Shown piece after piece: positions 34,454 to 44,130 of a stretch of 64,000 nt of DNA (position 1 is its first letter; each line of letters opens with the position of its first letter). Both the position numbers and the translations under genes were made by a program. The notes below the pieces were generated by a model. It did not search any database. It was given only the letters and a program-made list of their open reading frames with translations, and was not told the origin of the DNA. This DNA is from SSC3 sp963769585 (GTDB lineage Bacteria > Actinomycetota > Actinomycetes > Propionibacteriales > Nocardioidaceae). The stretch is taken from positions 496,001-560,000 of the forward strand of contig CAVYMJ010000006.1 in NCBI GenBank assembly GCA_963769585.1, given 5' to 3'.

Positions 34454-36181
34454 CCTAGAGGTGGAACTCGACGACGAACAATCGATCGCTGCACACGTAC
34501 ATGAGGATGTCCGCCAAATCGTCATCGCACCTCCTGGCAGCGGCAAGACCGAGCTCGTTGCTGGTTTGCTGGACCACCTCGTCAACGAGCGAGACCTCTC
34601 GGCCTCGGACGATGTGTTGGTGATCAGCTTTTCCCGGGCGGCGGTTAGCGCTCTTCGGCGTCGTGCTCGTGGACGAGCTGGTCTCAGCGGGCTCGGAGTG
34701 CGCACGCTCGACGCACTCGCGTCACATCTGCTGGCAGAACTGGATGAGGATCCCTGGCAGCAGTTGTCGTTCGATCTGCGTATTCACCGGGCGCTGGCGC
34801 TAGTGAAGGCAGCCGAGTCGATCGATGAGTTCTTCGCGCTCCGACACGTCGTCGTTGACGAGGTGCAGGATCTTGTAGGCGTGCGAGGTGAGCTCGTGCT
34901 CGAGATTTTGCGAAGGCTTCCGGACGAGGCAGGTTTCACGCTGTTGGGCGATCCTCGGCAGGCCGTCTACAACTTCCAGCTCGGGGCGGAAGGCGGTCTG
35001 ACGTCGACGGAGTTCCTGGATCATGCCCACAGCCTCGGAGCGGTTCGGAAGGTGGTACTGCATGGTCAATACCGTGCCCGGTCCAAGGAAGCCAAGGCAG
35101 CCGTCTCGCTCGGAGCCGTGGGTGGATCCGGGCTCGATTGGGCTCAAGCAGCGTGCGCTCGTTCGCTGCCGGTCTCTTCATGGCCGGTGATGTTGTGTCG
35201 CTTGCTGCACCATCCGCCGGTGGCACGGCACAACAGCCCTGCTGTGCCGCACCAACGGTGAAGTGCTGGTCATGACCGAGGCGCTCCGTGGCGCCGGCCT
35301 TCCCGTCACGGTGCGAGCAGCTGCTGACGAGCTGCCGATAGCCCGATGGATCGGTGAGGCTCTCTCCGGGGTCAGGTCGCGGGCTTTGGAGACTAGCTGA
35401 TGCCGGAGCGCTGCTCGCGCATGCCCCCATGGGCGAGGATCAGGCTTGGCGACTGTTGAAGTCCGTGGAGAGAGACTTCCGCTCCCCGCAGCGATTGGAC
35501 ATCGCCCGGCTGGCGGCCGGCCTCGTCCGCGGCGGGCTCCCCATCGATCTGACTGGCGACGATGCCCAGGTTGTCGCCTCCACCATTCACCGGGCTAAGG
35601 GGTTGGAGTTCGACAACGTCATCATTGTGAACCCGTCGGGGCTGCTCCCGGGTGACGCTGTCGACGACGAGGCATCCGTGGCTTACGTAGCGCTGACCCG
35701 AGCGCGCGATCAATTGATGACCGCTCGATGTGCCTTGCCGTCGTTCCTCAGAGTCGACGTACGGACAGGCCGCTGGATGGTCGGAGGGCACAAGACGTGG
35801 ATGACCTCGGCCCTCGAGGTTAGGGGTTCCGACACTCGTGGTTCGCAGTTCGTGGCCAATGCATCGCAAGACCTGCCTGCACCGGGTGCTCCGGTGAAGG
35901 CCATGATCAACGCTCGGCTGAGCACCTTGGAGGTCCCCGTCTATGACCTGATGTGCGACAACCGAGTCGTGGCAAGGACGAACCTCGCTTTCGGCGAGCA
36001 GCTCGCTCGGCGCCTGGGCAAGCCGAGGTCCAAAGGCAAACCCTGGCCGGACCTGTCCCAACTGGCCGTTGAGGCGATCGAGACAATGGTGCATGTTGCC
36101 GCAACGGCAGAGCCGTCGCCGATCGGTTTGGGCGTGCGCGTGAGTGGTTTGGGCAAACTTGATTGGGGATCCAACACGTGA
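34443..36181 (+). pseudogene. UvrD/PcrA-like SF1 helicase, frameshifted
   Basis: The first part, 34443-35261, encodes IVIAPPGSGKTELVAG (P-loop), VLVISFSRAAVSAL and VVDEVQDLVGVRG, then LLGDPRQAVYNFQLG. The last part, in another frame to 36181, has VVASTIHRAKGLEFDNVIIV and AYVALTRARDQ, the C-terminal helicase motifs. Between them the coding frame moves from frame 0 to frame 2 (35100-35165), then to frame 1 (about 35231) and back to frame 2 (about 35375-35395), so at least three indels are needed. The frame 1 piece reads TALLCRTNGEVLVMTEALRG. No single product could hold all motifs. It overlaps the gene before it and abuts drmA. Confidence 0.75.
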
Positions 36182-36184
36182 GCG

Positions 36185-39100
36185 ATGAGAGACTGGTTGG
36201 ACACGATGACTGACCTGACGCGGTGGTACGAACTCCGGGAACGCATTGTGGGCGTGCTGGAGGGCGACCTCATGGGGGGACCGGCTGACGCCGTGCTGGA
36301 CGAGCCTCCTCTGGACCGCTTCGTACTCGGGATTTTGCATCCGCAGGGCGGCCCTCAGATGGACGAAGCCGACTCGGAGACGGACGCTGCGGACGCGGGG
36401 GGAAGCGCAGACGCAGTGTTCGACCCCGCGATCGCGTTGGCTCGCATGAGATACCCGTCCAGCATGGGGATGACCTTTGCCGTTGACACCGGACTCACCA
36501 CCGAGATCGTCATCGAGGTGTCAGCGGCTCGCTACGATAAGTCCGATGATGAGCAGGAGTGGACTCGAGCGGCGGTGCACTGCGACCCCGTGTCGTTGGG
36601 CACTTCAGCGGTCGGACAAAGGACGATCGAGGTTGCCGACGGGCTGCAGCTCTACACGGTTGTCCGCACCGCCCTCGACGGCGTCGCCCCGATCACCGTC
36701 GTCCTCCTGAACTCGAAGAAGGCGGACAAAGGGCGTCGTGACCACCTGTGCTGGTTCCAACCTGAACTGTCCGTGCGCACGACTGCGGGCGCGTTTGTGT
36801 CGCGTCGACTCGAGGCGTCAGCCGGACTGGACGACGCCGACTTGGATTCCTACGCTCTGCTCTTCCGTGACGTCGAAGATCTCGCCGTCGGCCACGGATG
36901 CGCCGTCGCCTGGAACGAAAGCAGGATCGTGCAGGAGCTCCGTTCGACCTTCCTGCCGTGGCACGATGTAAAGCTCGCCGAGCATTCCGGCGGTGGCGGG
37001 ATCGAGCTTCCGATGAGCCTGTTCCGTGAGACCAGTGGGTACGACACTCTGCGTGAGCTCGTGGAGGACTATCGGCGATGGATCGTCGCCAAAGAGGCCA
37101 AGATCCCGACACTGGACGCGTCTTTGCGGTTGACGGCACAACGCCACCTCGCGGACGCAACAGAGGCAGCGGACCGGATCGCCAGGGGCATCGCAGTCCT
37201 GGAAGGCGACCGCGACGCGGCTCGGGCATTTGCCTTGATGAACAGGGCCATGGAGCTTCAGCGTCAGCGTCAAGACACGCAGCACGGCGCAGCAGCGAGA
37301 CCACAGTCGTGGCGACCGTTCCAGATGGCGTTCATCCTGCTCAATCTCGAGGGGCTCACCGAGCCGAACTCGGCGGACCGCGAGTTGGCTGATCTCCTCT
37401 GGTTCCCGACCGGTGGTGGCAAGACCGAGGCCTACCTGGGTCTCATCGGCTACTCCATCCTGCTCGACGACTCCGTAATCCCGAAGACGGCGGAGTCTCG
37501 GTCCTGATGCGCTACACCCTGCGTTTGCTGACGATCCAGCAGTTCGAGCGCGCCGCCGGACTGATCTGCGCCCTCGAATCCCTGCGAAAAACTGAGCTTC
37601 CCGACGCGCGCTCGATCTCGCTAGGCCTGTGGGTCGGACAAGCCGCCACCCCGAACAACGTGAAGGACGCGCAGGCGGCTTTGAACGCCATGAAGGCCGG
37701 GGGTGTCAGCAAGAAGGGAAATCCGGTCCAACTGCTCAACTGCCCTGTGTGCGGCGCTGGCCTCGCCCTGGAGGACTACAAGATCCTCAAGATGCCCGAC
37801 CGCATGAACGTTCGCTGCCACGACGCCGAATGTGAGTATGCCAACGGCTTGCCGGTCCACCTTGTCGACGAGGACGTCTATCGCGAACGCCCGTCACTCG
37901 TGATCGGCACAGTTGACAAGTTCGCGATGATGGCCTGGCGAGAGCAGGTTCGCAACCTCTTCTCCAGGGACGGGAAGCACTCGCCGCCCGACCTGATCGT
38001 GCAGGACGAGCTGCACCTCATCAGCGGTCCGCTCGGGACCATGGTGGGCTTGTACGAAGCAGCGGTTGATGCGGCGTGTACGGGTGCAACCCGGCCCAAA
38101 GTGATCGCTTCCACGGCCACCATCCGAAGGGCGTCGGACCAAGTACTTGCCGTATTCGACCGGGATGCTCGACAGTTCCCACCCCCGGGGTTGGACAGCA
38201 CAGATTCCTACTTCTCGGTCGAAGCGCCAGCCGACCTGAAGGGGACTCGCCGCTATCTCGGAGTGCTCTCGCCGTCGGTAAGCCACACGACATTGATGGT
38301 GCGCTGCTATGGCGCACTCCTCCAGGCTGCGAAGGACCTTCCCGCTGATGAAGAGGTGCGTGATGCTTATTGGACACTGTTGGGCTACTTCAACAGTCTG
38401 CGCGTGCTCGGCGGTGCCTACATGCAAGTGCTTGACGACGTCCCGGACCGCATCAAAGTCGTCGCCGGCAGACAAGGCTCCGAGCCACGCGAACTCAACG
38501 ATCCGGGCGAACTGACTTCCCGCATCGACTCGAGCGAGATCCCTAGGGCCCTCGAGGATCTCGGGCGAAGCATTCCGGATCCCGATGCGCAGGACGTCGT
38601 GTTGGCGACCAACATGATCTCGGTGGGCGTCGACGTCGAACGACTTGGCCTCATGGCCGTTATGGGACAGCCTCAGACCACCGCAGAGTACATCCAGTCC
38701 ACCAGCCGAGTGGGTCGCAAGCACCCTGGCTTGGTCGTGGTGCTCTACAACTCAGCCAGATCCAGGGATCTCTCACACTACGAGAATTTCGGGGCCTACC
38801 ACCGTGCGCTGTATCGCCAGGTAGAGGCAACCGGCGCAACGCCGTTCGCAGCCAGAGCGCGAGACCGTGGCCTTCATGGCGTGTTGGTGTCGATGGTCAG
38901 GCTATTGGTGGACGAGTTGGCTGCCGATAGTCGGGCGATTCAGATGCCCAATTTCATCGCCGAGGTGGAGGCCGTCGGAGCGAAGCTGGTCAAGAGAGCC
39001 GACCGGATCGCACCCGTAGAGGCTGCACGAGTCAAGGACCAGTTGGATGCACTCATCAGCAGCTGGCGCGCCGAATGTGGAAGCTCTCCATCGTTGAAGT

Positions 39101-39273
39101 ACGCCGGTTGGCGCGATGCTGCGGGGTCGCTCTTGCTCGACCCGAGCCAGGTGATGAGTGCCGACGAGGTGGTCTTTCCGGTCGACGATCCTGCTTGGCC
39201 GACCATGACCAGCCTGCGTGACGTGGATGCAACCACCGGGCTGTATCTCGTGCCCCCGACGAAGGTGAAGTAG
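36185..39273 (+). pseudogene. drmA: DrmA-like DISARM helicase, split by one frameshift
   Basis: Two adjoining frames, 36185-37507 (440 aa) and 37507-39273 (588 aa), are one helicase. The first ends after the P-loop LLWFPTGGGKTEAYLGLIG; the second begins MRYTLRLLTIQQFERA, has four cysteines (CPVC...C...C), DELHLISGPLG as DExH box (167-170), STATIRRA, and a DrmA-type SVGVDVERLGLMAVMGQP with TSRVGRKHPG. Restoring one G at about 37486 (AAGACGG to AAGGACGG) gives an uninterrupted IPKDGGVSVLMRYTLR junction. DrmA is the helicase of DISARM anti-phage systems. The split separates the P-loop from the other motor motifs, so activity is unlikely unless the halves reassemble. Confidence 0.85.
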
Positions 39274-39275
39274 CG

Positions 39276-40997
39276 ATGGCAAGTCGCAAGGTTGCAGAGG
39301 CAAGGCGGACTCAGCTCGTGTCGACGTACGGCGTGGGCTCACTGTTTCCCGCCCAGGACGAGAGCTTCATGATCCTGGGGATCGACGACTGGCCGGCCCA
39401 CAAGTGCCCCGAGGTTCCAGAGCCGCGGCTCGCGCGCTCACTGGGGGTGCGCACCTTCCGCATGCCCCCCTCACACGAGGGGAAAGACCTTCCGGTGGTT
39501 CGATTTCCTCGGATTCAGCACTGCGGCAACTGCGAAAGGCTCGGAAGGCTTGACGTCTTTTGCGGTTGGGACGAGCACGTCTGCCGAGACTGTCAGAAGA
39601 GCCTGACACCCTCCCGCTTCGTGATCTGCTGCGAGAAGGGCCACATCGACGACTTTCCCTACCACCGATGGCTTCATCGGGGGGCAGCCGATGAAGGTGG
39701 GAAGCACAATCTGCGGCTGCGCACCCGGGGCCAGAGCTCATCGCTTTCGGATGTCATGTTGCATTGTTCGTGCGGGGTCCCACCGCGCAGCATGGGTGGC
39801 TCGTTCGGGCCCAAGGCGATGCAGGGTGTAGCCAAATGCATGGGCAACAAGCCCTGGCTTCGGGGCTCGACCTCAGACGACTGCAACGAGACGCCTCGCA
39901 CGCTCCAGCGCGGCTCATCCAACGTGTGGTTTGCCTCTGTCCGCTCGGCCATCTCGATCCCGCCGTGGTCGGAGGGGGTGCACAAAGTCATCGGAAAGTA
40001 CTGGCCCGTCGTCTCGGCGATTCCGGTGGACGCGATTGAAGCAACGTTGACAGCCATGGGGTTGCCTCAGGAGGCGGGCCTGCCTGTGATGGATCTGCTG
40101 GCAGCCATCCTCGAGATGCGTGGGGAGACGGCCAGCGAGGCGCCCACCGACTCGGACCTGAGACGGGAAGAATACCAGGCCCTCGTGGTTGGGCGCCCGG
40201 AGACTTCTCCCCGGCAGCAGTTCGTCTGTGCCCCTGTTGACGGGCTCGATGAAGCAGCACTGTCGGTCCTCCAAGGAGTGTCAGAGGTAGCAAGGCTCCG
40301 TGAGGTGAGGGCGCTGGAGGGGTTCACCCGAGTGAAGCCCACCGGCGAGGAGGGCGAAGCCAGTCGCCTTGCGCCTGTGTCTTTGGAGGAGCTCGACTGG
40401 CTGCCGGCCATTGAGGTTCTTGGTGAGGGGGTCTTCCTACGAGTCCGCGAGGATGCCCTGGCGGCGTGGGAGCATGAGGACTTCGCCGTCGGCCGCGCAC
40501 TTGCGATCAACGATGCTCTCAAGGCCAGGGCCGAGCAGTACGACGGGCCACCCCTGGCCGGCGTGTCGGCACGTCAATTGCTTCTGCACTCGTTTGCGCA
40601 CGTCCTCCTGACCGAGCTCAGCCTGGATGCGGGCTATCCCGTGGCGTCACTGCGCGAGCGCGTCTACTCGGCGCCCGAACAGACCGGAATTCTCGTCTAC
40701 ACCGCATCGGCGGACTCCGCGGGCAGTCTGGGGGGTCTGTCGGCGCAGTCGGATCCGGATCGGATCTGGGCTGTCGTGCAATCGGCCATCAGGCGCGCAA
40801 GATGGTGTTCCTCCGACCCAGTTTGTATCGAGTCTTCGGGGAGCGGGTCCGACGCGCTCAATCTCGCGGCATGCCATGCATGCCTCTTGTTGCCCGAGAC
40901 GAGTTGTGAGCGAATGAACCATGTGTTGGACCGAGCCTGCCTGGTGGGCCTTCCGTCATGGCCGGAACTTGGATTCTTCTCAAGATTCGTGAAGTAG
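39276..40997 (+). CDS. drmB: DrmB-like DUF1998 protein
   Basis: A 573-residue protein that matches DISARM DrmB. The N-terminal VSTYGVGSLFP is followed by a cysteine cluster (C83, C86, C96, C103, C106, C118, C119) in GNCERLG, CRDCQKSL and FVICCEKGHIDDFPY. The C-terminal DUF1998 part has LLLHSFAHVLLTELSLDAGY, SLRERVYS, and a terminal Cys set (CSSDPVC, CHACLL). DrmB partners DrmA; its own activity is unclear. It starts two bases after the drmA stop and is intact. No phospholipase-D nuclease DrmC gene is present next to it. Confidence 0.88.
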   Translation: MASRKVAEARRTQLVSTYGVGSLFPAQDESFMILGIDDWPAHKCPEVPEPRLARSLGVRTFRMPPSHEGKDLPVVRFPRIQHCGNCERLGRLDVFCGWDEHVCRDCQKSLTPSRFVICCEKGHIDDFPYHRWLHRGAADEGGKHNLRLRTRGQSSSLSDVMLHCSCGVPPRSMGGSFGPKAMQGVAKCMGNKPWLRGSTSDDCNETPRTLQRGSSNVWFASVRSAISIPPWSEGVHKVIGKYWPVVSAIPVDAIEATLTAMGLPQEAGLPVMDLLAAILEMRGETASEAPTDSDLRREEYQALVVGRPETSPRQQFVCAPVDGLDEAALSVLQGVSEVARLREVRALEGFTRVKPTGEEGEASRLAPVSLEELDWLPAIEVLGEGVFLRVREDALAAWEHEDFAVGRALAINDALKARAEQYDGPPLAGVSARQLLLHSFAHVLLTELSLDAGYPVASLRERVYSAPEQTGILVYTASADSAGSLGGLSAQSDPDRIWAVVQSAIRRARWCSSDPVCIESSGSGSDALNLAACHACLLLPETSCERMNHVLDRACLVGLPSWPELGFFSRFVK

Positions 40998-41010
40998 GCA
41001 GGCAAAGCTA

Positions 41011-42027
41011 GTGAGCCAGTTTCCAGTACACCAAGGCGCCTTCTTCCTGGATCCCAGCGTTCATTGGAGTGGTGTCCCTGCCTTTGTCGCGCTAACCGGC
41101 CGACTCGGCATTTTCGAACAAGATGGACTGGATGTGGACGAGCTCCTTGCCCGCAGTGGTCTTGAGTGGACGGTAGAGCGCCGCAAGGTGAGGGTCGAAG
41201 CGCGTCCGGGGCCGCATGAGCAACAGCTTCCCGCCGACTCGTATCGAGCTTTGGTGCGAAGTGATGATGAGGCGGTCTTGTCGGTCGTCTCGATTTCGTA
41301 TACTGCAGTGGACAACCAATTCGTGGCAGAGACTTCACTGGCGCTTGCCCGGCAGTATGACCGCAACGCTCGGCTCGTCGGAGCCACAGCGTTGGGGCGC
41401 GAGGGTGTCGACTCATTGTTCGTCACCCTCGTGACGCAGTGGTCTCCGACCGACCTGTACATGCTCAGCCACAACACCCACGGCGGGGAGGGTGCGCTGC
41501 AGTTCCGCTTGGTCGAGGTCGACCGCCGCTCGGGGGCAGTTCTGTGCGCGCCTTCGCGTCATCGGGTGCTCAAAGAGTCGCACTCAGGGAACGTGGTCAA
41601 GCGCCTGGACGCGAAGCTTCGGATCGACGCGGGTCAGCAGTGGATCGAGAACTACGTCAACGACTCGGGTCCGGACCTCGCGGAGTTGGAAGCTCGCTTC
41701 CTCATGGTCCGGGATGCAGCGCCATTCGTCGACCACCTGTGGCCCCAGAGCGAAGAGTCGATCTGGGTTGAGCGCGGTCAAGCTCTGCACCCGAGAACGC
41801 ATCTACTTGAGAGCGAACTCGGCCACCAGCCAGATGGCCTCACTGCTCTGACTCTGGTCTGCTCGTTCATCGACCGGCTGTCTGAGGCTCGAGAAGCCGG
41901 TGATGTCACCAGGGATCGCGACGAGAGGCTCGCCCGTGGTGCCGGAGACAAGTTAAAGCAACGGGCCTGGAGGGGCCTCTTGGACTCTTACGCGTGGGAC
42001 GGGAGCGAGCCCGATGACTTGCCGTGA
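41011..42027 (+). CDS. DUF932 protein
   Basis: A 338-residue protein. Residues about 40-180 fit the DUF932 pattern: SGLEWTVE, a YRALVRSDDEAVLSVVS strand pair, YTAVDNQ and GATALGREGVDSLFVTL. The C-terminal half is helical and without known motifs. DUF932 proteins are typical of phages and plasmids, where they sit near replication genes; the function is not established. Here it is inside a helicase-rich defence operon, 13 bases after drmB and overlapping the next gene by 14 bases, so it is translated as a real member of the set. GTG 41011 is the start. Confidence 0.72.
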   Translation: MSQFPVHQGAFFLDPSVHWSGVPAFVALTGRLGIFEQDGLDVDELLARSGLEWTVERRKVRVEARPGPHEQQLPADSYRALVRSDDEAVLSVVSISYTAVDNQFVAETSLALARQYDRNARLVGATALGREGVDSLFVTLVTQWSPTDLYMLSHNTHGGEGALQFRLVEVDRRSGAVLCAPSRHRVLKESHSGNVVKRLDAKLRIDAGQQWIENYVNDSGPDLAELEARFLMVRDAAPFVDHLWPQSEESIWVERGQALHPRTHLLESELGHQPDGLTALTLVCSFIDRLSEAREAGDVTRDRDERLARGAGDKLKQRAWRGLLDSYAWDGSEPDDLP

Positions 42028-43577
42028 CTGCCCATCGACGTGCCCTATGCTTCGAAAGCTCGACCGGCGTCGACGAAACACCGTCATCGTGCAGACCTGG
42101 CTGGAACGTCAGGACGAGTGGGGGAAGACGTTGGTTTTCGCCTGCGACATCCAACATGCCGAACACCTGAAGGCGACTTTCTCGAACGCGGGTGTCGACA
42201 CGGCCGTACACAGTCAATCGGAGGACAGGCGCGAAGAGGTGATCACTGCCTTCCGTGCGGCTCAGGGGAACGCCGTCCTCATCAGCGTGGGGATGTTACT
42301 GGAGGGCGTAGACATCCGTGATGCCAGGACGGCGTTCCTCACTCGGCCTACAAAGAGCCGGGTGCTGATGAGGCAGATGATGGGACGAGTCCTCCGGGGT
42401 CCGTCAGCCGGCGGGGATGCGATTGCCCATGTCGTCGACTTTCGAGACACGTGGTCGGAAGACTACGACATTCTTGCTCCCGTCGATCTGCCGGGAATCC
42501 CAGTTGTCATCGCCGAAGACGATGAGTCGTCAACGGAGCGCCGCCTTCCACCGGTCCTCGACGAGCTGGCCAGCGAGCCGATCGGAGAGGATGTGCTTCG
42601 CAGGATCGAGAGGGCCTACGAAGCGTCGTTCGGTGTGCCGCACCTGGGTGCGATGTCGCGAACCGAGCTGGTCGGGTTCGACGACCTCGTCTACATGCGC
42701 GTCCCGGTTTTTGAGCACGCCTTGGAGCGGTGGGAGGAGCTGATCAAGTACGAACTGACCTCCGCCGTTTCACCGATTTCCAGCCCGCTGCTGCTCTTCG
42801 AGGATCTGCCGGCGCCGAGGCCGGCTGCGTCCGACATCAAGGAGTTCGTGAAGTTCTGTCGTTCTCACCATTTCGCGCCAACGCTCATGCCCCTCTGCTC
42901 GCAGTTCTCGGTGCGGGAACTGGCCGAGCGACAGGTGGCGGCGGGAGCACTTACCGAAGCAGAGAAGTTTGCAAGGCTGCGTAGCGAATCCGAAACCACT
43001 CTCGCGCGCAGCGCCTTCGGGAGCTTTCAGGCTTTTCTGCGAAGCCGTACAGCAGGAAATTCTCTCGCTGGTCGGAGTCACCGGGAACCTCGCTGCTCCA
43101 GAAGCTCCACGCGAGACCGAGGTTGGAAGCGCGCTGCCACCGCTTCGAGCCAGCGCCAGTCGCATTTTGCCGCCGCTCGTCGCTTCGACCATCGATCGAG
43201 CCCGTGAACTGATGGTCGTGGACGACCCTGCGTATCTACTTCTGTTGGAGAACGAGAATCTCCCGCGAGTCGCGTGGATCAGGCTGCCCGTGGGTCCCCC
43301 CTGGGACTACTGGACACCCAAGATGTCGGGGAGTCGGCGGGGCACTTCGGAGATCCGCGTCAATCTCCGCCTTCAGGCGCCGAAGACTCAGATTTCGGAT
43401 GCGTTGTTGGAGTATCTGATCTGGCACGAGCTGTGCCACCATCTCCTTCCTGGCCGCGGCCACGATGCCGAGTTCAGACGACTCGAGTCTCTCTGGCCGG
43501 ACTTCATGGAGCTGGACAATGAGCTCGACAGGCTGCATGAGCGGTTCCAGATCGATGGAGTGACAGGGGCTCGATGA
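42014..43577 (+). pseudogene. Helicase C-terminal domain fused to metallopeptidase-like domain, frameshifted
   Basis: The first frame (42014-43207) begins directly at a helicase C-terminal domain: KTLVFACDIQHAEHL, then LISVGMLLEGVDI and RQMMGRVLRGPS. No P-loop or DEAD box precedes it, so the N-terminal motor half is missing. The second frame (to 43577) continues with FCEAVQQEIL and ends in a WLM/SprT-like site IWHELCHHLLPGRGHDAEF. Removing one T from the TTTT at 43033-43036 joins the frames as SFQAFCEAVQQEIL. So it is one gene with a homopolymer frameshift, and probably also a 5' deletion. Last member of the operon. Confidence 0.7.
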
Positions 43578-43618
43578 TCGACGACCTGGCCTGGACGATG
43601 CGGGACCCGGTTTGTTGA

Positions 43619-44130
43619 CCCCCGGGTACGGCGCCAAGCGTTGTCGGCGTCGCGTCCACAACGACCACGATCCAACGTTGGAGAAGGTGCGGTGGGAGTC
43701 TGCGCCAGGCCCGCGGCGATGTTTCGACGAAGTTATCGCGTGGAGTTGCAGGTGCCGCCGTACGTTTCGCGGCCACTGCGCCTGAGGCGGCTCTCGGCGT
43801 AGCAGACGACGAGGTAGACCGCCTCCTCGACGAGGGATGGCAGCCCGAGCACATCTGTCTGATGACGACCGGGAACCGTCACTCAGTTCAGGTCGAGCGC
43901 ACCGAGTTCCACGGCCACGACGGCTACTGGCAGACCTTCTGGGACGTCGCTGACGTCTTCTACGGCTATGTTCTCGGCTGCAGGGGGGCTGGAGCGACGA
44001 GCGGTCGTCCGCTGCGTCAACGAGACCACGATCCGCGACCGGGCGCGCGAGCGAGTGTTTGCCCGCGGGCGTCCCTACCATCGCCGCGCAGGGTGCTCAT
44101 TTCAGTCCCAGGGTGCGCGACGTAGACACT
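43619..44130 (+). pseudogene. UvrD-like helicase C-terminal remnant
   Basis: After a TGA at 43616-43618 a frame encodes VADDEVDRLLDEGWQPEHIC, MTTGNRH and GYWQTFWDVADVFYGYVLGC. It then shifts at the G6 run (43983-43988) to LERRAVVRCVN followed by DRARERVF. This is the end of a superfamily I helicase (the motif before the final arginine finger). The upstream body and the very end are absent, so it is a relic. Removing one G from the run repairs the shift. Confidence 0.6.

Noticed and set aside
36185..40997. Complete canonical DISARM system
   Set aside because: DrmA- and DrmB-like genes are present, but no phospholipase-D DrmC gene and no DrmD or DrmE was found; DrmA is also frameshifted.
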